From contig SSBO01000012.1 in NCBI GenBank assembly GCA_005281725.1, positions 2,090,194-2,154,193 of the forward strand: a stretch of 64,000 bases of DNA, given 5' to 3'. Shown in pieces: positions 1-19,107 of this stretch. The notes beneath the pieces are model-generated. The model worked only from the letters and a program-made list of their open reading frames with translations, had not been told where the DNA came from and did no database searches. The stretch is from Wuchereria bancrofti. Taxonomy: Eukaryota; Nematoda; Chromadorea; Rhabditida; Onchocercidae. Position 1 is the first letter of the stretch. Each line of letters opens with the position of its first letter. The position numbers and the translations under genes are program-made.

Positions 1-3000
1 CAAAAAATTAAAGCATTGCAGTTGGTTTCTAATGAAGGATTCCAAATGGAAATGTGTCAACAATTATGGTCTGTAATTTTTTATGTTCTTATTTTATATG
101 TGTTTACCAGATCCACTGAAACCATGTATAAGAAAGAAGCATCTCAGCATAATTTAATGAAATTCACAATTACTTCGTTTACTGAGAAGATGTAAACTAT
201 AAATACGCTTCCCTTCATGGAATTCTGAAGTGTTGCAATTATTGATGTGAAGAAATTTCAGATCTATCATTAGAAGGTGAAGCGCCACAACAGCAACATT
301 CTTATTCCCAATCAGAACACACGTCACTACTTGCGTTAAATGCGCTGAATCCATCTTCAAAGAATGAGTCATGCCCAGCGCCTTGTTGGTTTCATGACGA
401 TTGTCAAGTTTGTATAAAGGAGCAGTGCATGTGGTGTCCAACGACTGCACGTTGTGTTTCAATGGATGCCTATATGATCAATTTTCCATATGGACAATGT
501 CAGTCATGGGTAACAGCCACGAATATAATCAGTAATCAACATGCATGCCAACTGGGTAACACTTTAAACCGAAACTTCGCTGTTTATGTTGAAAAACAGA
601 ATTTATGAAAGCGCAAGTAACAATTTCTTTTAGATAAAATTTTGATGTAAAAATCTTCACAAGTATGAATCAGCAGAATTTAATATGATCTGCCTGATGA
701 CAGCAGTATAATATTGCAGATCCCATGGATTGTTCGAAGCAAAAGACGTGTGCAGAATGTCAACGCGTAGGACCAAATTGTGGCTGGTGTGACGATGGTT
801 CTGGGACTGGTTTGGGAAAATGTCTACCAGGTAGTCTGGAAGCACCTGATAACGAATTGTTTTGTCCGAAAGATGGGAAATCAAAATGGTATTTCACAAA
901 TTGCTCAGGTGTGCTAAGAATTATAGCTTATTTATCTTCAAATCAAAATGTAAATTGCTATATAGAATATTGTAGACTTTTCTTATTGGTATCTGCTTTT
1001 TCGTAATAACTGTTCTTTTTTGCTTACTGAACATAAAAGTCATTTTGAACAAAATACTATGCAAATTTTATGTAAACTTTTTCGTATCTAAATAGTCTAC
1101 TGATGGTCGTCATCAACTGAAGTTTGCCAAATAGCACCTTTACGGAATAATTCATTTTGATGAAATTCCATCATTTTATAGCTTGCCAGTGTAATGGACA
1201 CAGTAATTGTACGTTAAGAAGACGTTCACTTGAATGGAATATCGAAGAACGGAGTTGTACACAATGTGATCATAACACAACTGGTGAACATTGTCAGTTC
1301 TGTGCTGATGGATTCTATGGAGATCCTCGAAATGGGGGAAGATGCGAAGGTTTAGTTTTGTCATTTTGAAAATTGTCAGCGTTCGCATTTAAACATTTTT
1401 AAATTATTTATTTTAGCTTTGTTCCATTAAGAATGATTTTGCTGATGCATCAAGTTTTTTAAACATTCCCAAATAAACATGTTAATTAATTTAAGCCGAA
1501 GAATAGGTCATAAAAATTGTATATGGGAGCAATAGATAACTTAAGGAACAATACTTTTACATTTCTTTCTTGGAGGAATTTCTATTAGTATGGTATTTAA
1601 GAACTGTTTTTTCTTGAAAGATGTTTTGTTTTTTAGAATGTTTTTGCAACGGTCAGGCAACAATGTGCAATAGAGAAACTGGCGATTGTTACTGCACTAC
1701 AAAAGGTGTTACTGGAAAGAACTGTAGTAAATGTGAACCCAAATATTATGGGGATCCTGAAAATAATCAGTTATGCTACTGTGAGTTTCTTCTTGGCGAT
1801 TGTAACAATGTTCTAAATGAAGAAATGAACAAAATTATTTTGGACATACTAGTCTAATGCAACGTTTAAAATTTTTATCTCACGCTGCAAGGAAGAGAAA
1901 ATTGTATTTTTCGCTGTGTGCAGTTGTACTCAAAATTTGGATGAACAGATGAAGAGAAACCTAGTGATCCTATTTTTCTCTTCCTGTTTAATGGTGCTTA
2001 GTGAAATGTTGAAAAGACGAACATAATGATTTCGCTTCTTTTTTTTTTCCAAATTGTTCAGAATGCAGTTTATTGTATTTTTGTCCGATATGTATACCAT
2101 TTATCCGTAATTATAAATTTTTTTTCAGACGAGTTGACAGTGGATTTTATTTTCACATTTAAGCTTGATCAGGACGATCCGAAAGACAAATATGTGAATC
2201 AGATCAATTTCTTCAGCACACCACATAAGGTAATACACCTCCAAAATATCTAGTTCGGCCACTGGATATGCATTTCAGAAAGTTTATATTTCTTGTATGT
2301 TTTTGGTACCTTATACCCAAAAAGTACTTTTAGAGAGATACTGATGTTCAGTTTACGGTAGTTTGTGAATCTCCGAAATCAGAGAAAGCATTAGTGTCAA
2401 TGAGTATCAACTCATCACTTTTCGAAGGGCACGCTGGTTCCAATAAACTGTTAATGACAAGGACTGTGTGTGATGAAAATGGTATCCGACGTGCATACAG
2501 TGCTAATGCTGAACCTGGATTTGTTTTTGGGACTGATGCTAATACAACGTTCTTGGTTCGTTAAAACATTAAAAAATTTTTTAAATGGAAAGATGAATTA
2601 GATATATTTTCGATACAATTATCTGGTCTGTACTAGTCACTACATTTCAAATCACTAGTCTCATTTATCTATTCATTGTATTTCACTAATCATGTATGCA
2701 TTCGTTTTTGTTACAGTATTCGTTTCCGTAAATTACTCTTAGTACAAGTGTGCTGTTTTAGGTGAAAGTTTACAATTTTTCCACTCCGATAAAAATACAA
2801 ATTTCATTTTCGCAGTCGCCTCCAATAAACTGGGTCTTATTTTTTGTGATATTCGCTGCGTAAGTTCCTTTTATTTTTAACATTTTTAGTGTCTTTTGCT
2901 TCTTACGGTGTTATTTTCTGGATGCAAAATTGAATGAAACATCAAGTAACTTATGCGAAACAGTTGTGATACACTTCCAATTAAACATTTCGGTTTAAAT

Positions 3001-3905
3001 ATTCCTAGTCATCTTTTGAAATTTTGAATAACTTTCATGAAGCCACTTTGTTCTCATGAATTGTTTTTGTACATATTCCTCTTCATAATTTATCCCTAAA
3101 GAAATCACCTTAGAGCCGTCATGTCGAAGAACACGCGAGAGCGCTGTGTTTGACCTTCGTCAGTGTTGCAGTCCGAATTATTCTCATGATTTAAACTTTT
3201 TAAAGCATGTTCTTTGTTCAGTATGAGCAGTAATTATTTCCACTATTTTGCTATCTACTAGTGAGAATATGTTTGCAGGTGTTTTGTTGTGCTTCTCGTT
3301 GTTGCGGGTTTGTTATGGATGATTAAATTACGAATTGAAGTATTCAGACGAAACCAGAGACGCTATGATGAAATTGAACAAATGGCTTCACGTCCATTCG
3401 CCTCTGTGAGGCTTGAACTAACTTCTCCACGAGCCAATTTGGTAAGTAGCCATTAGGGACAAATATATGCAGTTTCTGGTCACCAGTATTTGTATAGTTG
3501 GGAAAAAGTAGAAAATCGTATTGGGTCGTGCTCAGACTTCTGATCTGAGAGAATTCCTTTTAGCACTTGCACTGCAGACAGGATAGTTAGCTAAATGGTT
3601 CAGATCATATTGGTATTTTTGTTTTGGATGATATGCTTTTTTAAGTAGGGTGTTTACAGATGGCTACTCCCATATCGGTTGAACCATGCAGTAACTATCG
3701 TTCTGGTGTATTCACTTTAGCAGTTCGTTTACCAACGGGAGGTCGACAATTTACACCTCATGGTACTTCAGGTTTAGCAGTTGCATCAGCACTGTGTCTG
3801 TTAACTCAGGCACAATTAGGCGTTTTACAAGCAGCAGAAGCAAGTGATGCCAATCATAATCGTAAAACAACTTTGATGCGTTACATTCCATTTATTCGTT
3901 CCTAG
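1..3905 (+). CDS. ATRN: Attractin-like transmembrane protein, C-terminal part (5' end outside window)
   Basis: Attractins (C. elegans tag-53) are large single-pass membrane proteins with CUB, kelch, PSI and laminin-EGF domains. Exons read: 1-68, 262-509, 707-908, 1182-1349, 1637-1780, 2129-2229, 2334-2555, 2762-2859, 3279-3441, 3660-3905. In order they encode two cysteine-rich PSI modules (the first ends in FPYGQCQSW), two laminin-type EGF modules (CQCNGHSNC; CFCNGQATMC, then GDPENNQLC), a beta-rich stretch, a membrane helix (NWVLFFVIFAACFVVLLVVA) split by an intron, and a cytoplasmic tail. The tail holds the attractin hallmark QMASRPFASV and the conserved end SGLAVASALCLLTQ. Stop at 3903-3905. 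All junction phases agree. The choice of the acceptor after base 706 is fixed by the family motif following GQC. The N-terminal CUB and kelch parts must lie upstream of the window. Family assignment is firm; the ATRN versus ATRNL1 distinction is not meaningful for a worm. Confidence 0.93.
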
Positions 3906-6900
3906 TGGACATGAAATTACTTACTGTATTTATCTGTCCAAAATATAAATTGTTATTTCTTCAGATTTGAAGCGAATGTGATACTCGCATTTTGTGAAGC
4001 GCCTTTACTGTTTGTTCGTTTATTTGAGAATTTTTAGGCCTCTGTATATCTTGAAAAGAAAAGAAAATGATACAGCAGATCACGAAAATGAATTTTTAGT
4101 TAGTGTATCTACAAGAAGTATTCAAAAGTTATGGAAGTTCTTGAATTGATTTTCTAAAATTCTGATAAATCATTTACTATTTATAAGAAAAATGATAAAA
4201 TAAAATTGCAGTTTTAATCAAGTAACTGTTTGCCGTATAGTGTTTTCTTTACTTGCTCACACTTATTCGTCCAGTGATTGTATTTTCAGTATATTTATTA
4301 TTGTTATTGTTTGTCATACGAAGTATCGATTCTGAATAACACTATTCGATTCTACTTGTGCAACTTCAGTGAAAGTTCTAAAAAGAGAAACTAATTCACA
4401 AAAGAAACAGTGGAAACGCATTTTCATGCTATTTCATTAATAGTATAATTGCAACTATAGTTATAATCACGCAGGGCTAGTTAATGAAGTTTGAGATCTA
4501 ACTGCATCGTTTTAAGAGTGGTGAGGTCATTCAATATTAGCAGTAGAGACGAAATTTGCATATGTGAGTTAATAGTTTTTGAGATTTTCCGATTTTAGTA
4601 GCCTATTCGTATAATATGGTTAACGCCGCCACATGAAGACAAATGTATAAGGAGGTTAAGTGTGGTTAGCCTTACTTGTCGGTTATGTGCAGGACTGTAT
4701 CATCAATTTGGTGTGCTTATTTCAAATCTGCACTGTTAACTTCAATTTTATGCCTAAATCACGCTATTTGATGCTTGTTGGATATAATAGCATTTGCAAT
4801 AATTTTGTCACAATCAAAGTAAGCCGAATTGATGATCAAATGATTGATTGATGGAGTGCAGTACCAATGACAACTGTTCGCTTAATTGCTGAGTGCAAAT
4901 AGCTTTCTCTGTTTTGTTAACAAGCGAATCTCATTGGTCTTTCCACTTACCGGTACAGAAATTAAAATACCATTATACGCATCGCAATTCATCGAAGTTA
5001 ATGGGATATTTCATCTTTGTAGGATAAGGCAGGGGATTAATTCATTATGGTTCATCTAAGAAAATTAGAACTAAATTATCTATTCAGAATTTGAATTGTT
5101 ATCATGATAGGAGATTTCCTTTACCAAATAATTTATAGCTTCCTCTGTATTATAAAATCGTATATTCATAAAGAAATGGAAGTATTTCATGTATCTATGC
5201 CATTTTTTTCACTTTTTTTTTTAACTTGATTAAATAGATTATCCAATAATTTGCCAAGTATAAGAAAAAATTTCATATTCTTTCTTTCTTTTTTTCTTTC
5301 GTTTTCATTATAACTTCGGATGAAAATTTCTGCATGACATAAAATTTCCATTTAACAATATTTTATTGAAGCACTGCTACCAATATTAACTACATTTTTC
5401 TTCTTATACATTCACTTTATTAACTAATTATATTATTATGATCATTCTGATAGGATAACTATCTAAAAAAAAAAAAAAGACGGTTTAAAAAAAATTTCGA
5501 ATAGTGCTATAAATTATTATAGGAGATTTTCTCCCAGTGCAATATTAAGTTGTTTAGCAAAATGTGTGATGTAAGAGAAAACTCAGAAATTTGAAGTACG
5601 AATGCATTAAATTAATGAATTATTCAAGGATAATTGTTGGCTCTCAGTACAATTAGTAATTTGCTATCATCTTAGCATTCTTCATAATTAATGAAGAGGT
5701 CAGAATTTGAATTAGTATAAATTTTTGGTGAAATTACTTGTTGCTTGAATACTGATAGGTCACTATGTGTCAAGAGAAAATTATCTCAGCAAATATTTTC
5801 TTTAATAAATGATGATGGTGTGAATGACATAGGACTAGGTAAGACTAATTAGTACGAGAAAGTACTGTATTCTAACAATGAATTGATCTTCTGAATTGAA
5901 TTGAACAGTTCTAGTAATTTTTTCTTAAGTAATTACTTAACAATACAATAACATAGCAACCTGTTTGATGAGTAGAATTATATATTTTTAACAAATTATT
6001 ATAATGTTGTTAAGTATTTAGTGGTTTATCTATTACAGTGTATATCATAATTATTATCATTAATTCTATCCATTTTTTTTTCTATCCAGATATAAGTGTG
6101 ACTTATATTTGTGAATTGAAATTTATTGAATGGTAATTAATGTTTGTTTAAATAAAAGAATTAAGCAGAAAGGATAGAGCGAAAAAGATTTTGTTAATAT
6201 TTTTACATAATTTTTATCTAATTTTTTTAAACTTTTTAACATGATATAGCTGGAACAAACAATTTTTGAAATATCTGCTTGTTTGATGAAATCAACGAAT
6301 GAATGAAGAGCAATTGTTAGTGTCTGTTTATTTGTTTGTAGTTGAATGTTAAATACTTTTGATATAATAAAATAAATGATGTTGATAGAGAACAAAAATT
6401 CTCAAATTCTGGGATGAAAATTTTATTAATGTTTGACAGATATTAGACGATTGAATAGATATGATTAGAGATGCGGTGATTGTGAGTTATGCTGCTGAAA
6501 TGATCCTATCTCTTCCCTTCCCGCCTTTGGAATGTAAGAAAAGATAAAGCAGTTGTTGCCTCCACTAAACAAACTTTAAACTGTGTAACTGATTAATTAG
6601 CCATGTTAATTAGTTGTTTGAAAATGCGCTTTGTGTCATTTGTTGACCCCAGAATTATGCTACTCTGCACCAGATAATTCCTATCAACAACCATTAACTA
6701 TCAATTTATATATATCATTTTTTCAATCTAATACTTTACTTTATCAGTAACTAATAAGCAATAACAGCATTTGTCATTAATCGTATACTCGTGTTATTAA
6801 TAAGTAAGGGTAATTATCAGTAGTTATAAATCAGTATCATTCATCCAATTGTTTCTCAGATAGTCCTTTCTTTAAATTGTTATCACTTTCCACTTCGACT

Positions 6901-9900
6901 TGAAAATTTTGCAGTTCTTTTTTTCCAAAATATCTGACCTTTGTTTTTTAAATAAGCTAAAAGAAAGCCTTCATTTTTCTTCAAAATGAATTTTAATAAC
7001 TAAACTTCGTTTGCCGGGAAGCTTTTAACAATGCAGTAAATTTATTTTGGCAGGTTATGGATTTGTTTCTAACAACGTTTTGTTAGACATGATTTATACA
7101 AATGCTATAACACTGAAATTTCGACAGTAGTCAGATGGATAAAGTCAAAGTGAAAAATCCAATGAGGAACTACAATGATTGCTTTCAAATAGCTTGAGAA
7201 AAATTCACTGCTGATTGATGAGAATGTTAAATGGCTGAAAGTGTGGTTATCAAAAAGTGATGAGTTGGGAAAATGATACGATAAGCTTTCAAACTAGTGA
7301 ATGCATTAGCGCATTTTCAAAGAGATAACTTCATGGTCGTTAATCAAGTGAAAAGAAAAACGATTTGAAATGATGTACTAAAATGAATCCAAGCTGTTTA
7401 GCAAAAGGGAATGATTTAAAAAATAGTGAATAATTTCTATCCAAATTAAGGAGGAAAAAATTGGTCCCACGATAAAGAAAATGAGGCAAAATATGAATAG
7501 ATAAGCGGATTCCAATTAGATCATCCAGTAAGTTCATTATTCGTTTTTAAGATTCACAAGAGTAATCAATTGATTCTAATGATGATGGATGAACAAAGCC
7601 AATAATTATTATCCTAAGTAGACCGCTTGTCAAAATGATCCATCAATTACTCAATTTATTTCTTTATTATTTCTCTTAAAACTTGAGACCGCCTAAATGG
7701 TCGGTATCAGTACGGTCAGTTTGTATTCAAATTATTATATACTGCATATGATTACGGATAATCCTATCGATTTGGGCTATCACTTTCTCATAATAAGACT
7801 AATTTCCTTGCAATTTCTTCAGTTCCAAAAATTGTATCTATTACAAAGACACATCCATATAGAAAAATGATATATCCTTGTGTTCTAGTGATAAAAAATA
7901 ATACTACAGAGCTCAGTGATATGCGATATTTGGCTTTTGTCAGTGGGCTTATTCCTGTCATCATAATATCAACCGGTATTTAAACTGGAAATATTAGAAA
8001 TTATTAAATTTTAACTTTTATGAGCTTCAATAGTTGTAAGTTATTTTCACTTGCTTTTATGCTTAAAATGTAAGAGAACAAATATTTTTCCTTAATTACA
8101 ACTATAAAAAGTTATAGCTGTAATATAACTATTTTTAAAAAATTGAAAGGAAATGATGACGGGGATTTTTACTGTTCAAGGAAAACTTTAAATAATATCA
8201 ATAGATCTAAATATACATTTGAGCATTGATTTAAATACTATTTGATTTTTGATAATCATCCAAAATAGTTGATGTTATTGTTGCTGCTGTTGTTGCCGTT
8301 TTTGTAATACGAAATAAATTTAATTTAGTGATATTATATCAACTAATGCTTATTTTGAGATTCAAATGATGAGATCAGAATGGAATTGTTAATCATCGTG
8401 TTGGCATTGTAATGCTACAAGCTAAGATTGCTTCCTATAGAATGTGTTGATGATGGATTATTATTAGGTTTGGTCTAAATTAATGGGAAAAATTATTAGG
8501 GGTTGCTTAATCGACTATATTCTTATAATTGTTGATTTATGTCGTTTCAGAGGTCATAATATTTGTTGATTGAAGTATGAGAGCTTGTAAGTCCAGGAAC
8601 ATAGCATAAGTTCAAACCAAAATGATGAATAATAAAAAGATTAGCTAGAAAGGAGCTAGAACAGCCGTACCAAAAATTTTATAGACTGTTAATTGCTATT
8701 GCTCAGTCAAAGAACCCTAATCGAAGGAAGTGCAATCATAAATGTTTATTGTGAGTTTTCGAATGTCGAATAATGCAAGCAAACAGGTTCCATCTCGTGG
8801 ACATTCTCGATGCAGCTGTTTCAATGAAATCAATTTATTACTGGACATTACCATTTAATATCTTCCCGCTCCAAAAACTTTTTTCTTTCTCCTTCTTCAT
8901 TTACTCCCTTCTCTCTCTCTCTCTCTCTTTTTCCTCCACCTTTTATTTTTATCTTTTTGTACTTGTCAGCTTTTTAAATGCCACTATTTTCCTCTTTCAA
9001 TTGCCAGATTATGCTTAAACTGTTTTTTCCTTCTTCGTGCGCATTATCTTTCAAATCATAAGCTATCATTAAAGTATTCTTAATGACATCAATTAAGGTG
9101 TAAGCTTGACAAATTTCTGTACAAAACAATTTTTTAATTTAATATATTTCGACTTTAATTGAAAAAAATGTTAGCTTCAAATTAATGATTTTAACTAGAA
9201 TTCTAAATATTATACGCATAGTACTGATGACCTCTAGAGTGCAATGAAATTAGGACATTTGATATAACATATCTATACATATTTAAGTATATCCCGTCGT
9301 AGATATTTATCTCGGAAAAATAGTCAAAAAGTAAAGCTATAGCTACATTAAAAATCAATTAAAAATTAGGAAATTCTGTAGATTTTGTGAAAAAGAAAGA
9401 AGTGAAAAGCGAAGAGAAAAGGAAGAAGGAGAATGAAGGACATGAAGAAGTGTGAGCCGGATCATCGAGATCGACATCAATTTCCGGACGGAAGAAGGAA
9501 AAAGGAAGACCAAATCTATCTATCAGCATCCTTCACACCGATTGGCCAGTAATCTAATCGAAAGGGGCATAGTATTATTGCTTATTTGAGCCCATATTGC
9601 ATCATGCTACTGCTCATTTCACTTCCTCATGGGGCCAATTTTCTTTCCTGACAATGAAAACCACCGTTCTTTCCAAGAAAAAAAGAAAAAAAAAATATGC
9701 AAATTGATGAAGATTGCGGTAATAGAGAAAGCTGGAAATTAACTATTAAATAATGAATCCACTTTTAGCTCTATCCAATCATTATGATAATTACTTGATC
9801 AACATATCTTCCATCTCTAATTTATTTTGTTCCATTTTTTCATTATTTTCCTTTCCATTAACTTATCCATTTTTCATCTTTATTTCTTACAATTTTGAAT

Positions 9901-12900
9901 AATTGGCATAGCTACAGTTATTTATTTTTTACATTTTATTCTGTTTGCGATCTGAGAACTACAAAAACATCGTCAAGTGGTATAAAAGACAAGTACAATA
10001 ATTAAAATGCAATTCTCTTACAATACAGAAATTTGTAACAAATCAAATTAGATAAATATCTTACCAGTTCTAGATTCAAAACACAAAAGTATGTTGTTGC
10101 ATTTCTTTCTAAATCTTTTATCAATTAACACGAACTAGTTAGAATGAATGCAAGCAAAATTAGTGAGATAGTTTAAATTGATGTTTTTAATTTCCTTAAA
10201 ATATTGAAATTTAGATAATAAATCTAGTAGTTTTTGGGAAACAAAACAAAAAAGTAGTGACAATGAATTATATGTGTAAGGGAAGCTAATGACTTTATCG
10301 AATCACCGTTTCCTTGTGACACATCTGTAGATATCAAATATGGATACCACATAATTCATCTTTTTTTTTTATGATAAGAATATGTCATATAAAAATTTAA
10401 TATGAATATGTCATATAAAAATTTAGTATGTGGTAAATTTTTTATTGAAAAACCTCCTAATGCACACTTATTTACATGACTAATTCAAACTAATGAATTT
10501 CTGATTTAGATTTCAATTCAACTTTAACAGTGTTCATAATAATCTGTATACTTTAATCTTTACCGCATTAATTTTGCTGATAGAAATTCTATGGAAATGT
10601 CAAAATTACTAATGATTTATCAGTGGTGATGATATAATCTTATATGCGTATTCATCTCGAAAGATGCTAAATCTTTATCCAATATTTATTATACCGTATC
10701 ACTTCATGTTGCATCATATCTTTTATTCATAATTTAGTAAAAAGTTTCTCCAACATTTTTCATTAAAATGCAGAAGTGATAAGTTGCAAATTAAATCTAT
10801 TCTGCAGTGTTTATATTGCAATTAATATCAATTGTCTTTTTTTTTTCTTTTCTTTTTTGCTGCACCAGCAATTTATTAATAAATCTTTAGTGAATTAGTT
10901 TTCTTAATGAAAACAAACTAACCAACAACTAACAGTTTCCTATCAATTTGTCAGCTTACAACACAACACCTGTTAATTTTTCACGTCATAATGATGGTGT
11001 AGAAGTAATAAATCTTGAAAAAGCTTTAGTTATACGAATAAATAGATTATTCACATTAGCAAAATTTAAGCAATCACTCAATAACATTATCTTTATTTTG
11101 AAGTCCATGCTAACCTGTCATCATCATAAATAAAGTGCTATCTTAATGTCATGCGGAAGTTAATAAACAAAAAATCACGTTGATTCATATGCTTGAATGA
11201 TAGAACGAAATGTCTACATAATGTGAAATATAGCATTTTTGTTTCAAATTTTGATGAATATAAATCTAAAGGGACAGAATTATAATTTATTCTGTAAATT
11301 CATAAAGCTAACAAAAATTCCCGCAATTGCGTGCTGTTTAAAGGAAGATTATGTGTTTGTTGTTGTATGATAAAATTCTTCTTTGTTCACTTCTTATTTC
11401 ATTCATTTTTTTTTTCTTTTTCAGCTAAAAAGTTCCTTCATGAATTTTTCTCTCATTTTTTCTTCTGATATGTTTTAAAAAAAGAAAGAAAACAAAAAAC
11501 AAATAAATGAGCGGTAGCTGAAGTTATGTTACGGAAGCTTGTTTACCCAGAATGGATTCGGCAAAGGAAATGAGTTAACAACATAAGCTTTCGAGGTGTC
11601 ATTGCTAAATTAGGTAATTACGAAAATTTGAAGGCGATTAAATTGCAATAAGAAAAGGTTAATGACAATTTGGTGAGGGCACCAGCTGCTTAATTAATTC
11701 ATTTCTTGTAATAAAAGCACATAATGCAATTGTCTGCATCTTTGCCACTTGGTGCCAACATGTTAAATCAACATACGCAACCCTAAGCTTTTCACTTTTC
11801 ATAGCTACTGGCAATAGTTGGATACTGTAGTATAACATGCTTCAATTTTATCCATGTTATATGTTTACTTTCGTTTTTGTTTACCCTTTTAATATTTTTG
11901 TATATTCTTTAAAATAATAGGAAGATTAAAACAGAAAAAAGAAAAATTTTTTTAAATGGCTCAGATAAAAATGAAAAATTATGGAAGAATATAGATAATA
12001 ATGTTGTGAACAAGAGGAAGAATTTAATCTAGTAGTTTATATCCGGAAGTAATGAATAAGCTATCTATTGTCTTATCACTGTTAAATTTATCTCTTCCAA
12101 AAAAAAAAAAAAATAGCAATATAATGATGCTATCATAGAAAATTAATACTAATCATAACTGATGTTAACTTATCAGTGGAAGCAAAAGTAGATTTCTATT
12201 GAATAGATTGGATGATAATATTGGAATTTTTGATAAAATTGTTTTCTAGTATTGCTTTAATTAATATTGCCATTATATAGCTAAAAGTGTTGTGGAAATT
12301 TAAGAAAACTAAACTGAAATATTGATGAATGGATGAGAAATGAGAAGAGAAAATAATAATGGAATTTTAACTGTGTTACATACATATTCATAACTGAGAT
12401 CCGTGTATGGAGTGAGCATTAAAAAGAAGTAATTAAGCATTTCAGTGAGCTATTTCAAAGTTGTTAAAAATGAAGAGGAAAGCATTTAGGAGCAAGTGGC
12501 AATTATAATGACCCATCAATTTCACTTATTAGATCTGTTTCCCAGAGGAGGAGCAGAATCTCATTGGATGATAATGGTTGGAGGATGGATGGGTTGGTGT
12601 TGTATAGACAGCGGTACTCGTCTTCATTCATTTCCCAATCAACTCCCTAGTTCCATGATACTTCATCTCATGCACGGATGCTTTTTATTGGCATATGAAA
12701 TTCTGTTACCTTTTTAAGAATCATCACAATCATCAATTGTAATCAGTCATCAATAATATTAAACTAACATCACTATTATGACTCCTGATAATTTACCACT
12801 AATATTTTCATAATCATTGTTGCAATTAACATTTGTAAAACATTATCACATTCATTATGAACACTTTCAATAAAGCAACATGATTATAATTGTAGTCATT

Positions 12901-13614
12901 ACCAATCCACATCATTATCGTTATCATCATCATCATTCCTACCCTGTTGCATTGGATGATGGTGCCGTTAACAGCGGGAGCAATACTACAAAATTGCTGA
13001 AAGTAAAGCAATTTAAGCGAGTGTGGGAGGTACCACTCATCGTTTTTGATGCCCGATAAGTAAACGGTAGAGGGAGAAACAAGTTTGCTATTGCTACTGC
13101 ATTTCCTTTACCATTTCACTGCAAGTAACTGCGGTTGGCATGAATCTGATGATATTTCTATATTTGGATTTATTCGGATGGGATGGGCCTCGATGCAATT
13201 TTTTTTTTTTTTTTATTGTCTCTTACCGGTTTCGATCATTTGCCGCTCTGAAATTTTGTGTAAAATTCTAAAATGGTACCATTTGTAACCGAAAATTGCG
13301 ACCGCCTTTATGTTATTGTTTTCCATGCATTCCATTCAATAGCGTAACTTTTGACACACAAGTAATTGGTCTTTTTTTTTTTTTTCGATCTAAATTAATT
13401 TATTATCCACTTGCACAATTAGTTTTATTTATACGTACTCATAGTATGACTTACAGTTATGAAGTTGCAAAATATCGTCACACAAATATTTCTTAGTAGT
13501 ACACAACATTGATCGTCAACTCTTCAAATTATATTCATATGTATGCTATTACTAACAGTTTACTTATAATTTTGTTACCTTTATTCCTTTTCAGCAACTT
13601 AACATCAGTAGCCA
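3906..13614. other. 9.7 kb gap between attractin and vab-15; no supportable gene
   Basis: Very AT-rich sequence with scattered stop-bounded frames under 85 codons, none with splice-supported continuation or recognisable protein sequence. It contains a CT run near 8908-8928, a purine-rich stretch at about 9390-9520, a 26-bp tandem duplication at 10378-10429, and many poly-T or poly-A tracts. AATAAA-like signals shortly after 3905 probably serve the attractin transcript. The rest may be cis-regulatory DNA or an untranslated first intron of the developmental gene vab-15; that is inference. Confidence 0.5.
10378..10429. repeat. Tandem duplication, 26-bp unit x2
   Basis: Two adjacent 26-base copies, each beginning GAATATGTCATATAAAAATT, differ at one position near the end. 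Lies in the attractin to vab-15 gap. Confidence 0.85.
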
Positions 13615-19107
<5,493 letters not shown>
